From Bacillota bacterium (GTDB lineage: Bacteria; Bacillota; Clostridia; Lachnospirales; Anaerotignaceae), in the NCBI GenBank assembly GCA_030526765.1, contig JAUNCB010000075.1, positions 1-6,078 on the forward strand: a DNA stretch of 6,078 nt. Reading direction: 5' to 3'. The notes below the pieces were generated by a model, which saw nothing but the letters and a program-made list of their open reading frames with translations, was not told the DNA's origin and did no database searches. Below are positions 1 through 5,839 of the stretch, in pieces. A program made the position numbers and the translations under genes. Numbering within the stretch: the stretch's first letter is position 1; every line of letters begins with the position of its first letter.

Positions 1-208
1 TATCTATTTTCCATTTTCTGCCTTCCGCTTTGCTGTTCGGCGCCTGCACTGCACTCTGCTCTCCGGTACCCGCAGGGGTCTGGTTATTGATCTTCCATTT
101 TCTGCCCTGTGCCTTGCTGTTTGGTGCCTGCACTGCACTCTGCTCTCCGGTGCCCGCAGAATCCTGATTATCTATCTTCCATTTTCTGCCCTGCGCCTTG
201 CTGTTTGG
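1..208 (-). repeat. 84-base (28-residue) tandem repeat array inside the second tube gene
   Basis: Two full units (208 down to 125, and 124 down to 41) and the start of a third (40 down to the edge) lie head to tail in frame. Each unit begins PNSKA[QE]GRKWKI[DN] and ends AGTGEQSAVQA. At the DNA level the ccattttctgcc block recurs at 11, 95 and 179, exactly 84 bases apart. Differences between copies are few and mostly silent or conservative (Q/E, D/N, DS/TP). The array continues beyond the left edge, so the copy number is unknown. Confidence 0.93.
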
Positions 209-1657
209 TCCGGATTTACTGCTTCTGTTGGAATTTCCTTCTGCTGTATTATCACCAAATTCCCAGCGTCTTTGTGTGATTGGCGTAACCTCAGTACCCT
301 CATTCTTTTTCGCACTGGATTGTCCTTCACTCCACCGACGTTGTACAGGCTCTGTCGCTATTCTAAACTTGTGACTAACCTTCCCTGTGCCGGCTGCATT
401 ATTCTGATCAATTTTCCATAATCTGGTTGCTTTTTCCTCTGCCTTAACCTCCCCGATAATGGAAGCACGCGTTTTGGCACTCTGCTTCTGTACGCGTACC
501 ACATTGATTTTTTCTTCCTGATAGTCTTTGGGGAACAGTGTATTCTTTATCCAATAACGATGAGCCTTTGCATCAGGATCCCTCTTCTGCGTTACCGAGA
601 AGCGGGTTTTTGCACTCTTTTGCTGTATGCGTACCACATTGAGTTTTTCTGCCTGATAGTTTTCGGGGAACAGCGTATTCTTTATCCAATAACGATGAGC
701 CTTTGCATCAGGATCCCTCTTCTGCGTTACCGAGAAGCGGGTTTTTGCACTCTGCTTCTTGATACGCAGTCTGTTCGTTTTCTTTTCTACATATTCCTCA
801 GGGAAAAGCGTATTCTCTATCCAATAACGCTGTTCGCCTTCGACAGCATCTAACTTCAGAAGCTTCTGCCTATTCTTCGCACTTCTTGTTTTAATACGAG
901 GCACTGTGGGAGCAATCTGTTTTGTTGTTCCCAGTTCCTCTGCATCCTTCTTCGCTTCAGAATCCTGTATGTCTCCAAAAGAGAGTGTCGTTTCTATCCA
1001 ATAGCGCTGCGGCAGCGCACTCTTTGCAGCATTTGTTCCGTTCTCTCGTTTCTTTGCACTCGACTGCCTCTGCTCTCCATCCTTGGCCAGCCATCTGCGT
1101 TTTTCGCTCACTGTATTTGTCACAGGGCTTTCCTTCTGGGAAAGCTTCTTATTCCCCAGATAGTTACCATTCTTATCAAATGCCCAAAGTTTTCCATCCT
1201 CGCCGAAATGAACCGGTACCGTGACCTCCATCATTTCTCTGTAACCGATCACGATGGTTTCCGTCAGAATACCGCTTTTTTCTGCATTCAATTCGCCATA
1301 GGTCTTGCTCATAACTGTACAGCCTGTAAATACAAAAGTACGTTTTGATTTGCCAAACTCTCTCGGATAAGGGGAGACCATCAGAATTACAGGTAAAACC
1401 AGTTCTGCGCCCATCGGCAGAACCGGATAAGGGTCTGTTCCAACATAGCGTTCCACTGTGAAGGAAAATGGTTTCGAAATCGGCTTGCGCAACATATGAA
1501 CATAGTCATTCAGACCACCCTCCTGCACGTATTCAAATTCATTTTCCTTTGTAAAGCTATGTACAGACTTACAGGGAAGATCGTACATCCCTTCTACGCG
1601 AAGCATATAATTATAGCTTACCAATACATCTCTGCCTTCATTCGCAACAATACTCAA
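1..1657 (-). CDS. Second gp19-like tube protein with long basic repeat tail (partial, runs off left edge)
   Basis: The frame is open for 552 residues and has no stop before the window edge. Residues 13-145 look like a T4 gp19/Pvc5-type tube fold: a YNYMLRVEG opening strand, the EFEYVQEGGLND signature (40-51), FSFTVERYVG (64-73) and the closing TETIVIGYREMMEV (132-145). In Afp and PVC a second tube protein sits at the tube/baseplate junction, and the same role is inferred here. I chose the TTG start because the sequence GGTGAG lies 5 bases upstream, 11 bases after the previous stop; the first in-frame ATG is residue 18 and would remove the first strand. From about residue 180 the protein is Lys/Arg-rich, without obvious hydrophobic segments, and built on R-x-W motifs (W189, 220, 279, 324, 369, 414, 442, 465, 493, 521, 549), many associated with SAK or SKA motifs. 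Such a tail is not usual for the family. The C-terminus and any domain beyond the repeats are unseen. Tube assignment is fairly sure; the tail's function is unknown. Confidence 0.85.
   Translation of the reverse strand, partial: MSIVANEGRDVLVSYNYMLRVEGMYDLPCKSVHSFTKENEFEYVQEGGLNDYVHMLRKPISKPFSFTVERYVGTDPYPVLPMGAELVLPVILMVSPYPREFGKSKRTFVFTGCTVMSKTYGELNAEKSGILTETIVIGYREMMEVTVPVHFGEDGKLWAFDKNGNYLGNKKLSQKESPVTNTVSEKRRWLAKDGEQRQSSAKKRENGTNAAKSALPQRYWIETTLSFGDIQDSEAKKDAEELGTTKQIAPTVPRIKTRSAKNRQKLLKLDAVEGEQRYWIENTLFPEEYVEKKTNRLRIKKQSAKTRFSVTQKRDPDAKAHRYWIKNTLFPENYQAEKLNVVRIQQKSAKTRFSVTQKRDPDAKAHRYWIKNTLFPKDYQEEKINVVRVQKQSAKTRASIIGEVKAEEKATRLWKIDQNNAAGTGKVSHKFRIATEPVQRRWSEGQSSAKKNEGTEVTPITQRRWEFGDNTAEGNSNRSSKSGPNSKAQGRKWKIDNQDSAGTGEQSAVQAPNSKAQGRKWKINNQTPAGTGEQSAVQAPNSKAEGRKWKID
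425..829 (-). repeat. 45-residue (135-base) tandem repeats inside the second tube gene
   Basis: Three units start at residues 277, 322 and 367. Each opens with RYWI[EK]NTLFP and carries [QK]SAKTR about 25 residues later. Units 1 and 2 both end with SVTQKRDPDAKAH before the next RYWI. The third unit diverges after SAKTR, but a further R-x-W (RLWKID, residue 412) still falls 45 residues on. Bases 541-618 and 676-753 are identical over 78 bases, pointing to a recent duplication or gene conversion. Unit 1 counts 12 Lys/Arg against 6 Asp/Glu, so the segment is strongly basic. Confidence 0.93.
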
Positions 1658-1675
1658 ACCATCTCACCTCACCTT
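1658..1675 (-). promoter_or_regulatory. Ribosome binding site supporting the TTG start of the second tube gene
   Basis: On the minus strand the sequence AAGGTGAGGTGAG, overlapping the stop of the preceding small gene, ends 5 bases before TTG. An ATG also lies here (1660-1662), but it is out of frame and followed at once by GTT TGA, so it cannot start a protein. This favours TTG initiation coupled to translation of the upstream gene. Confidence 0.6.
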
Positions 1676-1851
1676 CTGGTCGCTTTCATATCCAAGATAC
1701 TCTTTTCATTTCCTTGCTTAGAGGGAACCAACTCTTTATTGATGGCGCTGATTTCATTGCACCAGCGTCTCCTTGTCACATGGTCCATCCTCAGCACTTC
1801 TTCATTGCTCCAGTGGAAATAATAGGAGATAAAGGACATCTCCCGATACAT
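1669..1851 (-). CDS. Small DUF6760-family (Pvc6-like) eCIS protein
   Basis: This is a 60-residue protein from the first ATG. The core YYFHWSNEEVLRMDH (10-24) followed by RRRWCNEISAINKEL (27-41) matches what I recall of the small DUF6760 proteins found in eCIS operons between tube and baseplate genes. In PVC the equivalent is Pvc6, between the second tube gene and the LysM gene. Its molecular role is not well established. The start is uncertain: the same frame extends upstream as IKLYPEKE with no ATG, GTG or TTG before a stop, and family members as I recall them begin with a similar YP-x-x-x-[LM]Y-x-E stretch. At the listed ATG the purine-rich sequence GGAAAAGGAA abuts the start codon, which is poor spacing. 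After residue 42 the tail is polar and not conserved as far as I can tell. Confidence 0.75.
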   Translation of the reverse strand: MYREMSFISYYFHWSNEEVLRMDHVTRRRWCNEISAINKELVPSKQGNEKSILDMKATRR

Positions 1852-1871
1852 TTCCTTTTCCGGATATAGTT

Positions 1872-2234
1872 TTATCCCTCTTGTGTAAAATTTATAGGAA
1901 CCTCATGTCTGTGCCCACATTCCGGACAAACGACATCCATCACAGGAGGGGTAATATCATTGATCTTCTGATACATATCCTGCAGGAATGCAAGGTCTGC
2001 AGTAAACAGTCGTTCCATATGGGTCGGTGTAATAACCTCCAGCCCTTCGATCTCCGTAATAACCTTAGAAAGAATTACGATCGTCAGATAGGAAGGATTT
2101 GACAGTACACGAGGATCTCTTGTTGCACTGATTTCGTCTCCTGCTGTAGCAAGGCGCATTTTCCCCTTGCGGTGTATACCGCCGGAATTATCAACATATC
2201 CCTTTGGCAATGTGAATTCATAAATCGTTTCCAT
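1872..2234 (-). CDS. T4/Mu-like baseplate or tail assembly chaperone with C-terminal CxxCxHxH motif
   Basis: The 120-residue protein contains LPKGYVDNSGGIHRKGKM (9-26), a RLATAGDEI segment (27-35), RDPRVLSNPSYLTIVILSKV (39-58) and FTADLAFLQDMYQKIN (77-92). This pattern is familiar from phage tail assembly proteins (Mu gp41-like) and from eCIS proteins annotated as T4-type baseplate hub assembly chaperones. By family analogy it would help tube or hub assembly and need not be in the finished particle. The C-terminus has C103, C106, H108 and H110, a possible small zinc site. It follows the main tube gene after a 159-base gap and ends touching the DUF6760 frame. The ATG is preceded by AAAGGAAA at workable spacing. 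The family is fairly sure, but the exact role (chaperone versus baseplate component) is inferred. Confidence 0.75.
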   Translation of the reverse strand: METIYEFTLPKGYVDNSGGIHRKGKMRLATAGDEISATRDPRVLSNPSYLTIVILSKVITEIEGLEVITPTHMERLFTADLAFLQDMYQKINDITPPVMDVVCPECGHRHEVPINFTQEG

Positions 2235-2393
2235 GGTTCACTTTCCTTTCTCTGATTGATTTTAGAACACTCATTTCTGCCCTGCAAATTGATACAATGC
2301 AAAAATCAGTTTTCTAAAACCCCATTGGGGCCGTGCCCCCGAAGGGGCACAGCCGAAATGGGAAAATAGATTCGTTTTGTCGTTCCGCAAAAA
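2235..2393. other. Intergenic region between main tube gene and chaperone gene
   Basis: This is the only sizeable non-coding gap in the window. It contains a long imperfect hairpin and a 13-base direct repeat (listed separately). Near its chaperone end, on the minus strand, TTTGCA (2288-2283) and TAAAAT (2264-2259) are 18 bases apart and 25 bases from the chaperone ATG. This is only a weak match to a sigma-A promoter and is given as a possibility. Confidence 0.6.
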
Positions 2394-2399
2394 TCAGTT
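2299..2399. repeat. 13-base direct repeats flanking the hairpin segment
   Basis: GCAAAAATCAGTT occurs at 2299-2311 and again at 2387-2399, 88 bases apart. The right copy includes the stop codon of the main tube gene. The 75 bases between them contain the hairpin. This arrangement would fit a small inserted element with a duplicated target, or a local duplication of the tube gene's 3' end. I see no terminal inverted repeats at the edges of the inserted segment. Confidence 0.7.
2321..2362 (-). terminator. Long imperfect hairpin downstream of the tube gene (candidate attenuator or mRNA 3'-end stabiliser)
   Basis: CCCATT (2321-2326) pairs with AATGGG (2357-2362), GGC (2329-2331) with GCC (2352-2354), and GTGCCCC (2333-2339) with GGGGCAC (2344-2350) around a CGAA loop, with small symmetric internal loops. 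On the minus strand the stem is followed by GGTTTTAG, so the T-run is short and a full stop of transcription is not assured. Lying just after sheath and tube, it could lower read-through or protect the upstream mRNA, giving more sheath and tube than downstream products. Confidence 0.55.
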
Positions 2400-2888
2400 G
2401 GGAATGATCAGTTCTTCATATGCCAGTTCCACTGTTTCGATCGCAACTTCACTCTGGGAAGCATTCAGATCGGGAGCTGTATATTTTGTTACCCAAGCAT
2501 TTGTCAGAACCCATACTCTTGTACCTGTGATTGTAGTTACTGCAGCATTGGGCGCACCGCCGTTGATATCGATCATTTCGATCTGAACGCTGCTTCGAGG
2601 GATCTCACCACGAACTTCGGAAACACATTCCTGAATCCATGTTTTAAATGCACTGTCCAGTGTGTAACCAAATTTCAGAGTTACATTACCATGTTTTACC
2701 AGACCGGGGATTTTAACGGGCGCCAGGCTGTGTGCATTACCCTGACGGAACTCAATTACATCCACTGTTGCCTCGATGCCGCTTACTTCACTGAATGCTG
2801 CAACGCCTGTTACACCATCCACGCTTACGAGGAAATTCATCTTGGTCAAAGGATAGCTTAATCCACTCGCATTTTCATATGTACCCAT
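2394..2888 (-). CDS. Main inner tube protein, T4 gp19/Pvc1-like
   Basis: At 164 residues it has the usual size of a contractile-system tube subunit. Recognisable elements are PLTKMNFLVSVDGVTGVAAF (13-32), the FSEVSGIEATVDVIEFRQGN stretch (32-51) typical of gp19-like folds, VTLKFGYTLDS (69-79), an EMIDINGGAPN segment (104-114), and the closing strand VAIETVELAYEEL (148-160). It would assemble as stacked hexameric rings inside the sheath and be driven through the target membrane on contraction. It follows the sheath gene after 38 bases, and AAGGAGA upstream of the ATG serves as ribosome binding site with rather long spacing. The sheath-then-tube pairing is characteristic of these systems. Confidence 0.92.
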   Translation of the reverse strand: MGTYENASGLSYPLTKMNFLVSVDGVTGVAAFSEVSGIEATVDVIEFRQGNAHSLAPVKIPGLVKHGNVTLKFGYTLDSAFKTWIQECVSEVRGEIPRSSVQIEMIDINGGAPNAAVTTITGTRVWVLTNAWVTKYTAPDLNASQSEVAIETVELAYEELIIPN

Positions 2889-2926
2889 AAATCATCAATC
2901 TCCTTTTCAATTATTTCTCACTTATA

Positions 2927-4633
2927 TTATTCTTCCGCTTCTCCACCGCCAGCTTCAGCTGTCATCTGAGATACACGGAAGATTACGAATTCAGCAGGAC
3001 GGGAAGGAGCAATACCGATGTTACAGATCAGACGACCGTTCATGATATCATCTCTTGTCATTGTTGTGCTGCCGATTTCAACGAAGAAACCTTCAGAAGG
3101 ACTGGAGCCAGCCAGCATACCTGTTCTCCACATGTTGTCCAGGAATGTGGAAATGGTCAGGTTTACTCTGGACCACAGTGTTACATCATTGGGTTCAAAT
3201 ACTACCCAGTTTGTATTTGCCTTGATGCTTTCTTCTACATAAATGAACAGTCTTCTTACGTTCACATAACGGAATGTGGAGTTGCTGCTTGCTGTTCTTG
3301 CACCCCATACGCGGATGCCCTGACCAGGCAGCTGACGAATCAGGTTAACACCTTCGGGGTTCAGGATATCCTGTTCGCTCTTTGTATAGTTTGTTTTCAG
3401 ACCTGTGCAGTAAATAGGTTCATTTGCGGGTGCTTTATGAACGCCTCTTGTATTATCTGTTCTAGCATAAATACCCATTACAGCACCAGAAGGAGGGATA
3501 AAACCGGGTTTCTTAGCCGCTCTGTCATATACCTGAATCCAGGGATGATACATAGCAGCGTATGTGCTGTCAATGATATTTCTGTATTCGATCAGATCTT
3601 TTGTTTTTGTCATGTCACCGGGCATATCCAGAACTGCCACTCTGTTTTTCATGTTTTCACAATGGCCAACCAGAGCTACTACAACTTCGGGAATTGTAAT
3701 GCCGGGTACAGCCAGCATGCTAACACGGTTATTTTCAATAAATGCCTGGATACCTGTTCTCTTGCCGGGGCCATTGTCTTCACCGATGAATGTGCCTGCT
3801 GTAACCTTGCTGATGGAACCATCTTTACCGCCTGCCAGCAGAACAGTACCGCTTGTTTTGCCTTCGCCCAGAATTGCTTCTACGGGGTTGCAGATCTCTT
3901 CCAGAGGCTTTGCTGTTACTTTAACCAGATCACTGCCAGCCATCTTTGTTCCGATGTAGTTGCTTGCAACGGGGTTGAAGCTCAGACCATTGTAAACTTC
4001 TGCTTCATCGTTATAACGAACCAGTACATCTGTTTCAACCAGGTAAACCAGAACGCTGGGGATGATATTTGTATCAACAACATCAGCGTCGAATGCTTTT
4101 TCGAATACTACATTGTTATCATAGATCATCTGAATACGGTTGTATTCTTCGCCTGCTTTAACGATGTCGCCTTCTTTGAAGCCTGCAACTGCTTTTGCTA
4201 CATATGTTGTATCATTTGTTTTTTCGATCAGCTGCATTTTCTTCTTTTCTACTGTAGAAAATGTGATCTGAATGCGGTTACCCCATTTACCTTCATTTGC
4301 TGCCTTGAAGGACAGTGTGCCTGTTTCCAGTACTGCACATGTTGCATCTTCGGGGATAACACGGGATACATAACATCTGTTACCGCCGTTTACAAAGAAC
4401 TGTTCAACGGCATATGCCAGATAACGATATTCTTCATGTGTGAATTCGCTCAGGAAATCACCATAAATTCTTTTGAATGCTACAAAGCTTGTTATCAGAA
4501 CAGGTACACCCTCTGTTGCGCCTTTTTCTGCCATACCAACAAAACCTGCTGCACTTGTGCCAACGCCTTCGATTGAACGAGGGGAATTATCATATTCCTC
4601 AACATATACACCGGGAGATAAATATTCTGCCAT
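2927..4633 (-). CDS. Contractile tail sheath protein
   Basis: The 568-residue protein starts with the sheath hallmark YLSPGVYVEEYDNSPRSIEGV (4-24), continues with TSAAGFVGMAEKG (26-38), VAFKRIYGDF (51-60), and the FFVNGGNRCYVSRV strand (79-92). The C-terminal part holds GQGIRVWGARTAS (437-449), the YVNVRRLFIYVEESI interlocking arm (456-470), WVVFEPND (476-483), LWSRVNLTISTFL (486-498) and the final PAEFVIFRVSQM strand (546-557). It is longer than Afp/PVC sheaths (about 350 residues). The extra length lies around residues 100-270, in the variable outer domains. The tail GGGEAEE is acidic. It forms the outer tube that shortens to drive the inner tube. TCCTCC on the plus strand (AAGGAGGA, 7 bases before the ATG) gives a near-ideal ribosome binding site, as expected for a highly made structural protein. 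Only one sheath gene is seen here, against three in Afp and PVC. Confidence 0.96.
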   Translation of the reverse strand: MAEYLSPGVYVEEYDNSPRSIEGVGTSAAGFVGMAEKGATEGVPVLITSFVAFKRIYGDFLSEFTHEEYRYLAYAVEQFFVNGGNRCYVSRVIPEDATCAVLETGTLSFKAANEGKWGNRIQITFSTVEKKKMQLIEKTNDTTYVAKAVAGFKEGDIVKAGEEYNRIQMIYDNNVVFEKAFDADVVDTNIIPSVLVYLVETDVLVRYNDEAEVYNGLSFNPVASNYIGTKMAGSDLVKVTAKPLEEICNPVEAILGEGKTSGTVLLAGGKDGSISKVTAGTFIGEDNGPGKRTGIQAFIENNRVSMLAVPGITIPEVVVALVGHCENMKNRVAVLDMPGDMTKTKDLIEYRNIIDSTYAAMYHPWIQVYDRAAKKPGFIPPSGAVMGIYARTDNTRGVHKAPANEPIYCTGLKTNYTKSEQDILNPEGVNLIRQLPGQGIRVWGARTASSNSTFRYVNVRRLFIYVEESIKANTNWVVFEPNDVTLWSRVNLTISTFLDNMWRTGMLAGSSPSEGFFVEIGSTTMTRDDIMNGRLICNIGIAPSRPAEFVIFRVSQMTAEAGGGEAEE

Positions 4634-4640
4634 GATGTTT

Positions 4641-4648
4641 TCCTCCTT
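4641..4648 (-). promoter_or_regulatory. Strong ribosome binding site of the sheath gene
   Basis: AAGGAGGA on the minus strand, 7 bases from the ATG, is almost a full complement of the 16S rRNA tail. It lies in the 27-base gap after the DUF4280 gene. Confidence 0.75.
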
Positions 4649-4660
4649 TTTTGAAATCTC

Positions 4661-5053
4661 TTAATCAGTTACTATTTTTGTTTGTCCGGGGGAGATAATG
4701 GAAATCCTCCCCATACCCATACCGCACATCAGCATAGATTCCTGTGTTAAAACCGGCTTTCCATCAACCAGTACAGTCGATTTCGTCGCCTGCCACGGTC
4801 CCATCGCCATCATCGTACAGGGCTGCGGGGTCAATACCCCCAGCGCTGCCGCGGTGGCTGCTGCAACCTGCGGATTCGCCAAAGAAGAACACATACCAAA
4901 CGAGGTAATGTTACTGCCAAATTGGGCATCCATGATCGTTGCTACCGGTTTTGAACAGCCCAGTATCGTAAGCTGAGATGTTGCCATCAGCGTTGCCGGT
5001 GTTGTGCCAAAGGGGCACATCAGCTTCGCGCCGTTTACAACTACAACACCCAT
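4661..5053 (-). CDS. DUF4280 PAAR-like protein (candidate spike tip)
   Basis: The 130-residue protein shows the DUF4280 pattern end to end: VNGAKLMCPFG (6-16), VATIMDAQFGSNITSFGMC (37-55), SLANPQVAAATAAALGVLTPQPC (57-79), GPWQ (85-88), and SMLMCGMGMGRISIISPGQ (106-124). Cysteines at 13, 33, 55, 79 and 110 are in family-like places. DUF4280 proteins resemble PAAR tips, which sharpen the spike of type VI and contractile systems and may carry effectors; here there is no extra effector domain. The ATG directly follows the stop of the upstream gene (TAAATG), and its ribosome binding site GGGAGG lies inside that gene's last codons, so translation is probably coupled. Its placement before the sheath rather than beside the spike genes is notable. 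Confidence 0.9.
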   Translation of the reverse strand: MGVVVVNGAKLMCPFGTTPATLMATSQLTILGCSKPVATIMDAQFGSNITSFGMCSSLANPQVAAATAAALGVLTPQPCTMMAMGPWQATKSTVLVDGKPVLTQESMLMCGMGMGRISIISPGQTKIVTD

Positions 5054-5821
5054 TTAGACCTCCCTCTTTTCTTCTGTTTCTTCCTGACAGCTCAGAATGC
5101 ATCCTTCCTCATGGAAATCAACCTTCTGAAAAAATTCTTTTCCGTTCACCACAAATCTGACAAGATATTGTGCATCTTCTTCTTTTTCGACCTTCAGAAC
5201 ATAATCCCCTTGTTCATTTGTCTGTCCGAAAATGACCCTTACAATGGGCTGATTGATCTGAAACTCCTCTTTCAGCCGTTTTTTGCATTTCAGTGTCTGC
5301 GGATTGATTTCTCTTTCCAGTTCGAAATGCTCAAAGGCTGTGCGGTTCTTATTCAATAGCCCGTAATGATTGTGACGGAAATGTGCGTTTTTTTGATTCA
5401 GGATCGTCATGACCCTTGTTCTGGCATCAAACTCTTTGATGCAGCAATTCGTATTTGTCAACGAAACTGCTTCAATGTCCTCTATCCCCGGCATATTTCC
5501 CCGTAGGGCTAGCACATTTTCTAAAACCGGGTTATTAAGCGGAAGCAGGTAGACATCGCGGATAGGCAGGTGCTCTTTCTGTATCGGGTAAGTGATCTTG
5601 ATTTTTCTGGGTTCATATCCGTAGACGCAAATCTCTAAATCAAAATCCTCTCTGCCTGTATTCAGGAATATAAACATTCCAGCACCTCTGGAAATAATCG
5701 TTTTATCCTGGGATTGGGTCAAAAACTGAATACTGCTTTCCTCAATAGCCCTGCCGGTTATACTGTCCATCAACCGCAGCGCCAGGTCCAGCTGATGATG
5801 GATAAATCCCTGCGCTTCCAT
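5054..5821 (-). CDS. Unrecognised eCIS-associated protein with possible Ig-like beta domains
   Basis: I do not recognise this 255-residue protein. Residues about 10-92 look like a beta-sandwich of the carboxypeptidase-regulatory type: LDLALRLMDSITGRAIEESS (11-30), a GAGMFIFL strand (47-54), then DLEICVYGYEPRKIKITYP (61-79). Residues about 190-237 look like a second such unit (PIVRVIFGQTNEQGDYVLKV, then YLVRFVVNGKEFFQKVDF). The stretch between them (about 95-185) contains NQKNAHFRHNHYG (142-154) and is basic. The C-terminus is acidic. There is no signal peptide or membrane segment. Its place between the cap gene and the PAAR-like gene suggests a particle component, adaptor or decoration rather than an enzyme; this is inference. 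AAAGGAGGT stands 8 bases before the ATG. Confidence 0.6.
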   Translation of the reverse strand: MEAQGFIHHQLDLALRLMDSITGRAIEESSIQFLTQSQDKTIISRGAGMFIFLNTGREDFDLEICVYGYEPRKIKITYPIQKEHLPIRDVYLLPLNNPVLENVLALRGNMPGIEDIEAVSLTNTNCCIKEFDARTRVMTILNQKNAHFRHNHYGLLNKNRTAFEHFELEREINPQTLKCKKRLKEEFQINQPIVRVIFGQTNEQGDYVLKVEKEEDAQYLVRFVVNGKEFFQKVDFHEEGCILSCQEETEEKREV

Positions 5822-5839
5822 AATTCTCTACCTCCTTTC

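Noticed and set aside
1..208. CRISPR-like array
   Set aside because: The 84-base units are contiguous, in frame and nearly identical along their whole length, with no unique spacers; they are protein-coding repeats.
560..853. Plus-strand open frame encoding a repeated peptide
   Set aside because: The repetition is just the antisense reading of the 45-residue repeats of the minus-strand tube gene; no ribosome binding site supports it.
922..1224. Plus-strand open frame of 100 codons
   Set aside because: Antisense to the continuous minus-strand tube gene, with low-complexity composition and no sign of a real product.
2259..2288. Sigma-A promoter before the chaperone gene
   Set aside because: TTTGCA and TAAAAT with 18-base spacing is a weak match in AT-rich sequence. 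I mention it only as a possibility in the intergenic entry and do not call it.
2084..2302. Minus-strand open frame of 72 codons overlapping the chaperone gene
   Set aside because: It reads the same strand in another frame over a well-supported gene and shows no family features.
3437..4576. Long plus-strand open frame of 379 codons opposite the sheath gene
   Set aside because: It lies wholly antisense to a clear sheath gene. Its product is an improbable Cys/Phe-rich sequence without recognisable domains, explained by the codon bias of the sheath.
2394..4633. Prophage tail or R-type tailocin instead of eCIS
   Set aside because: Sheath and tube alone would allow it, but DUF4255, DUF4280 and DUF6760 neighbours are eCIS markers and no capsid, lysis or portal genes are seen. 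The limited window means this is not fully excluded.
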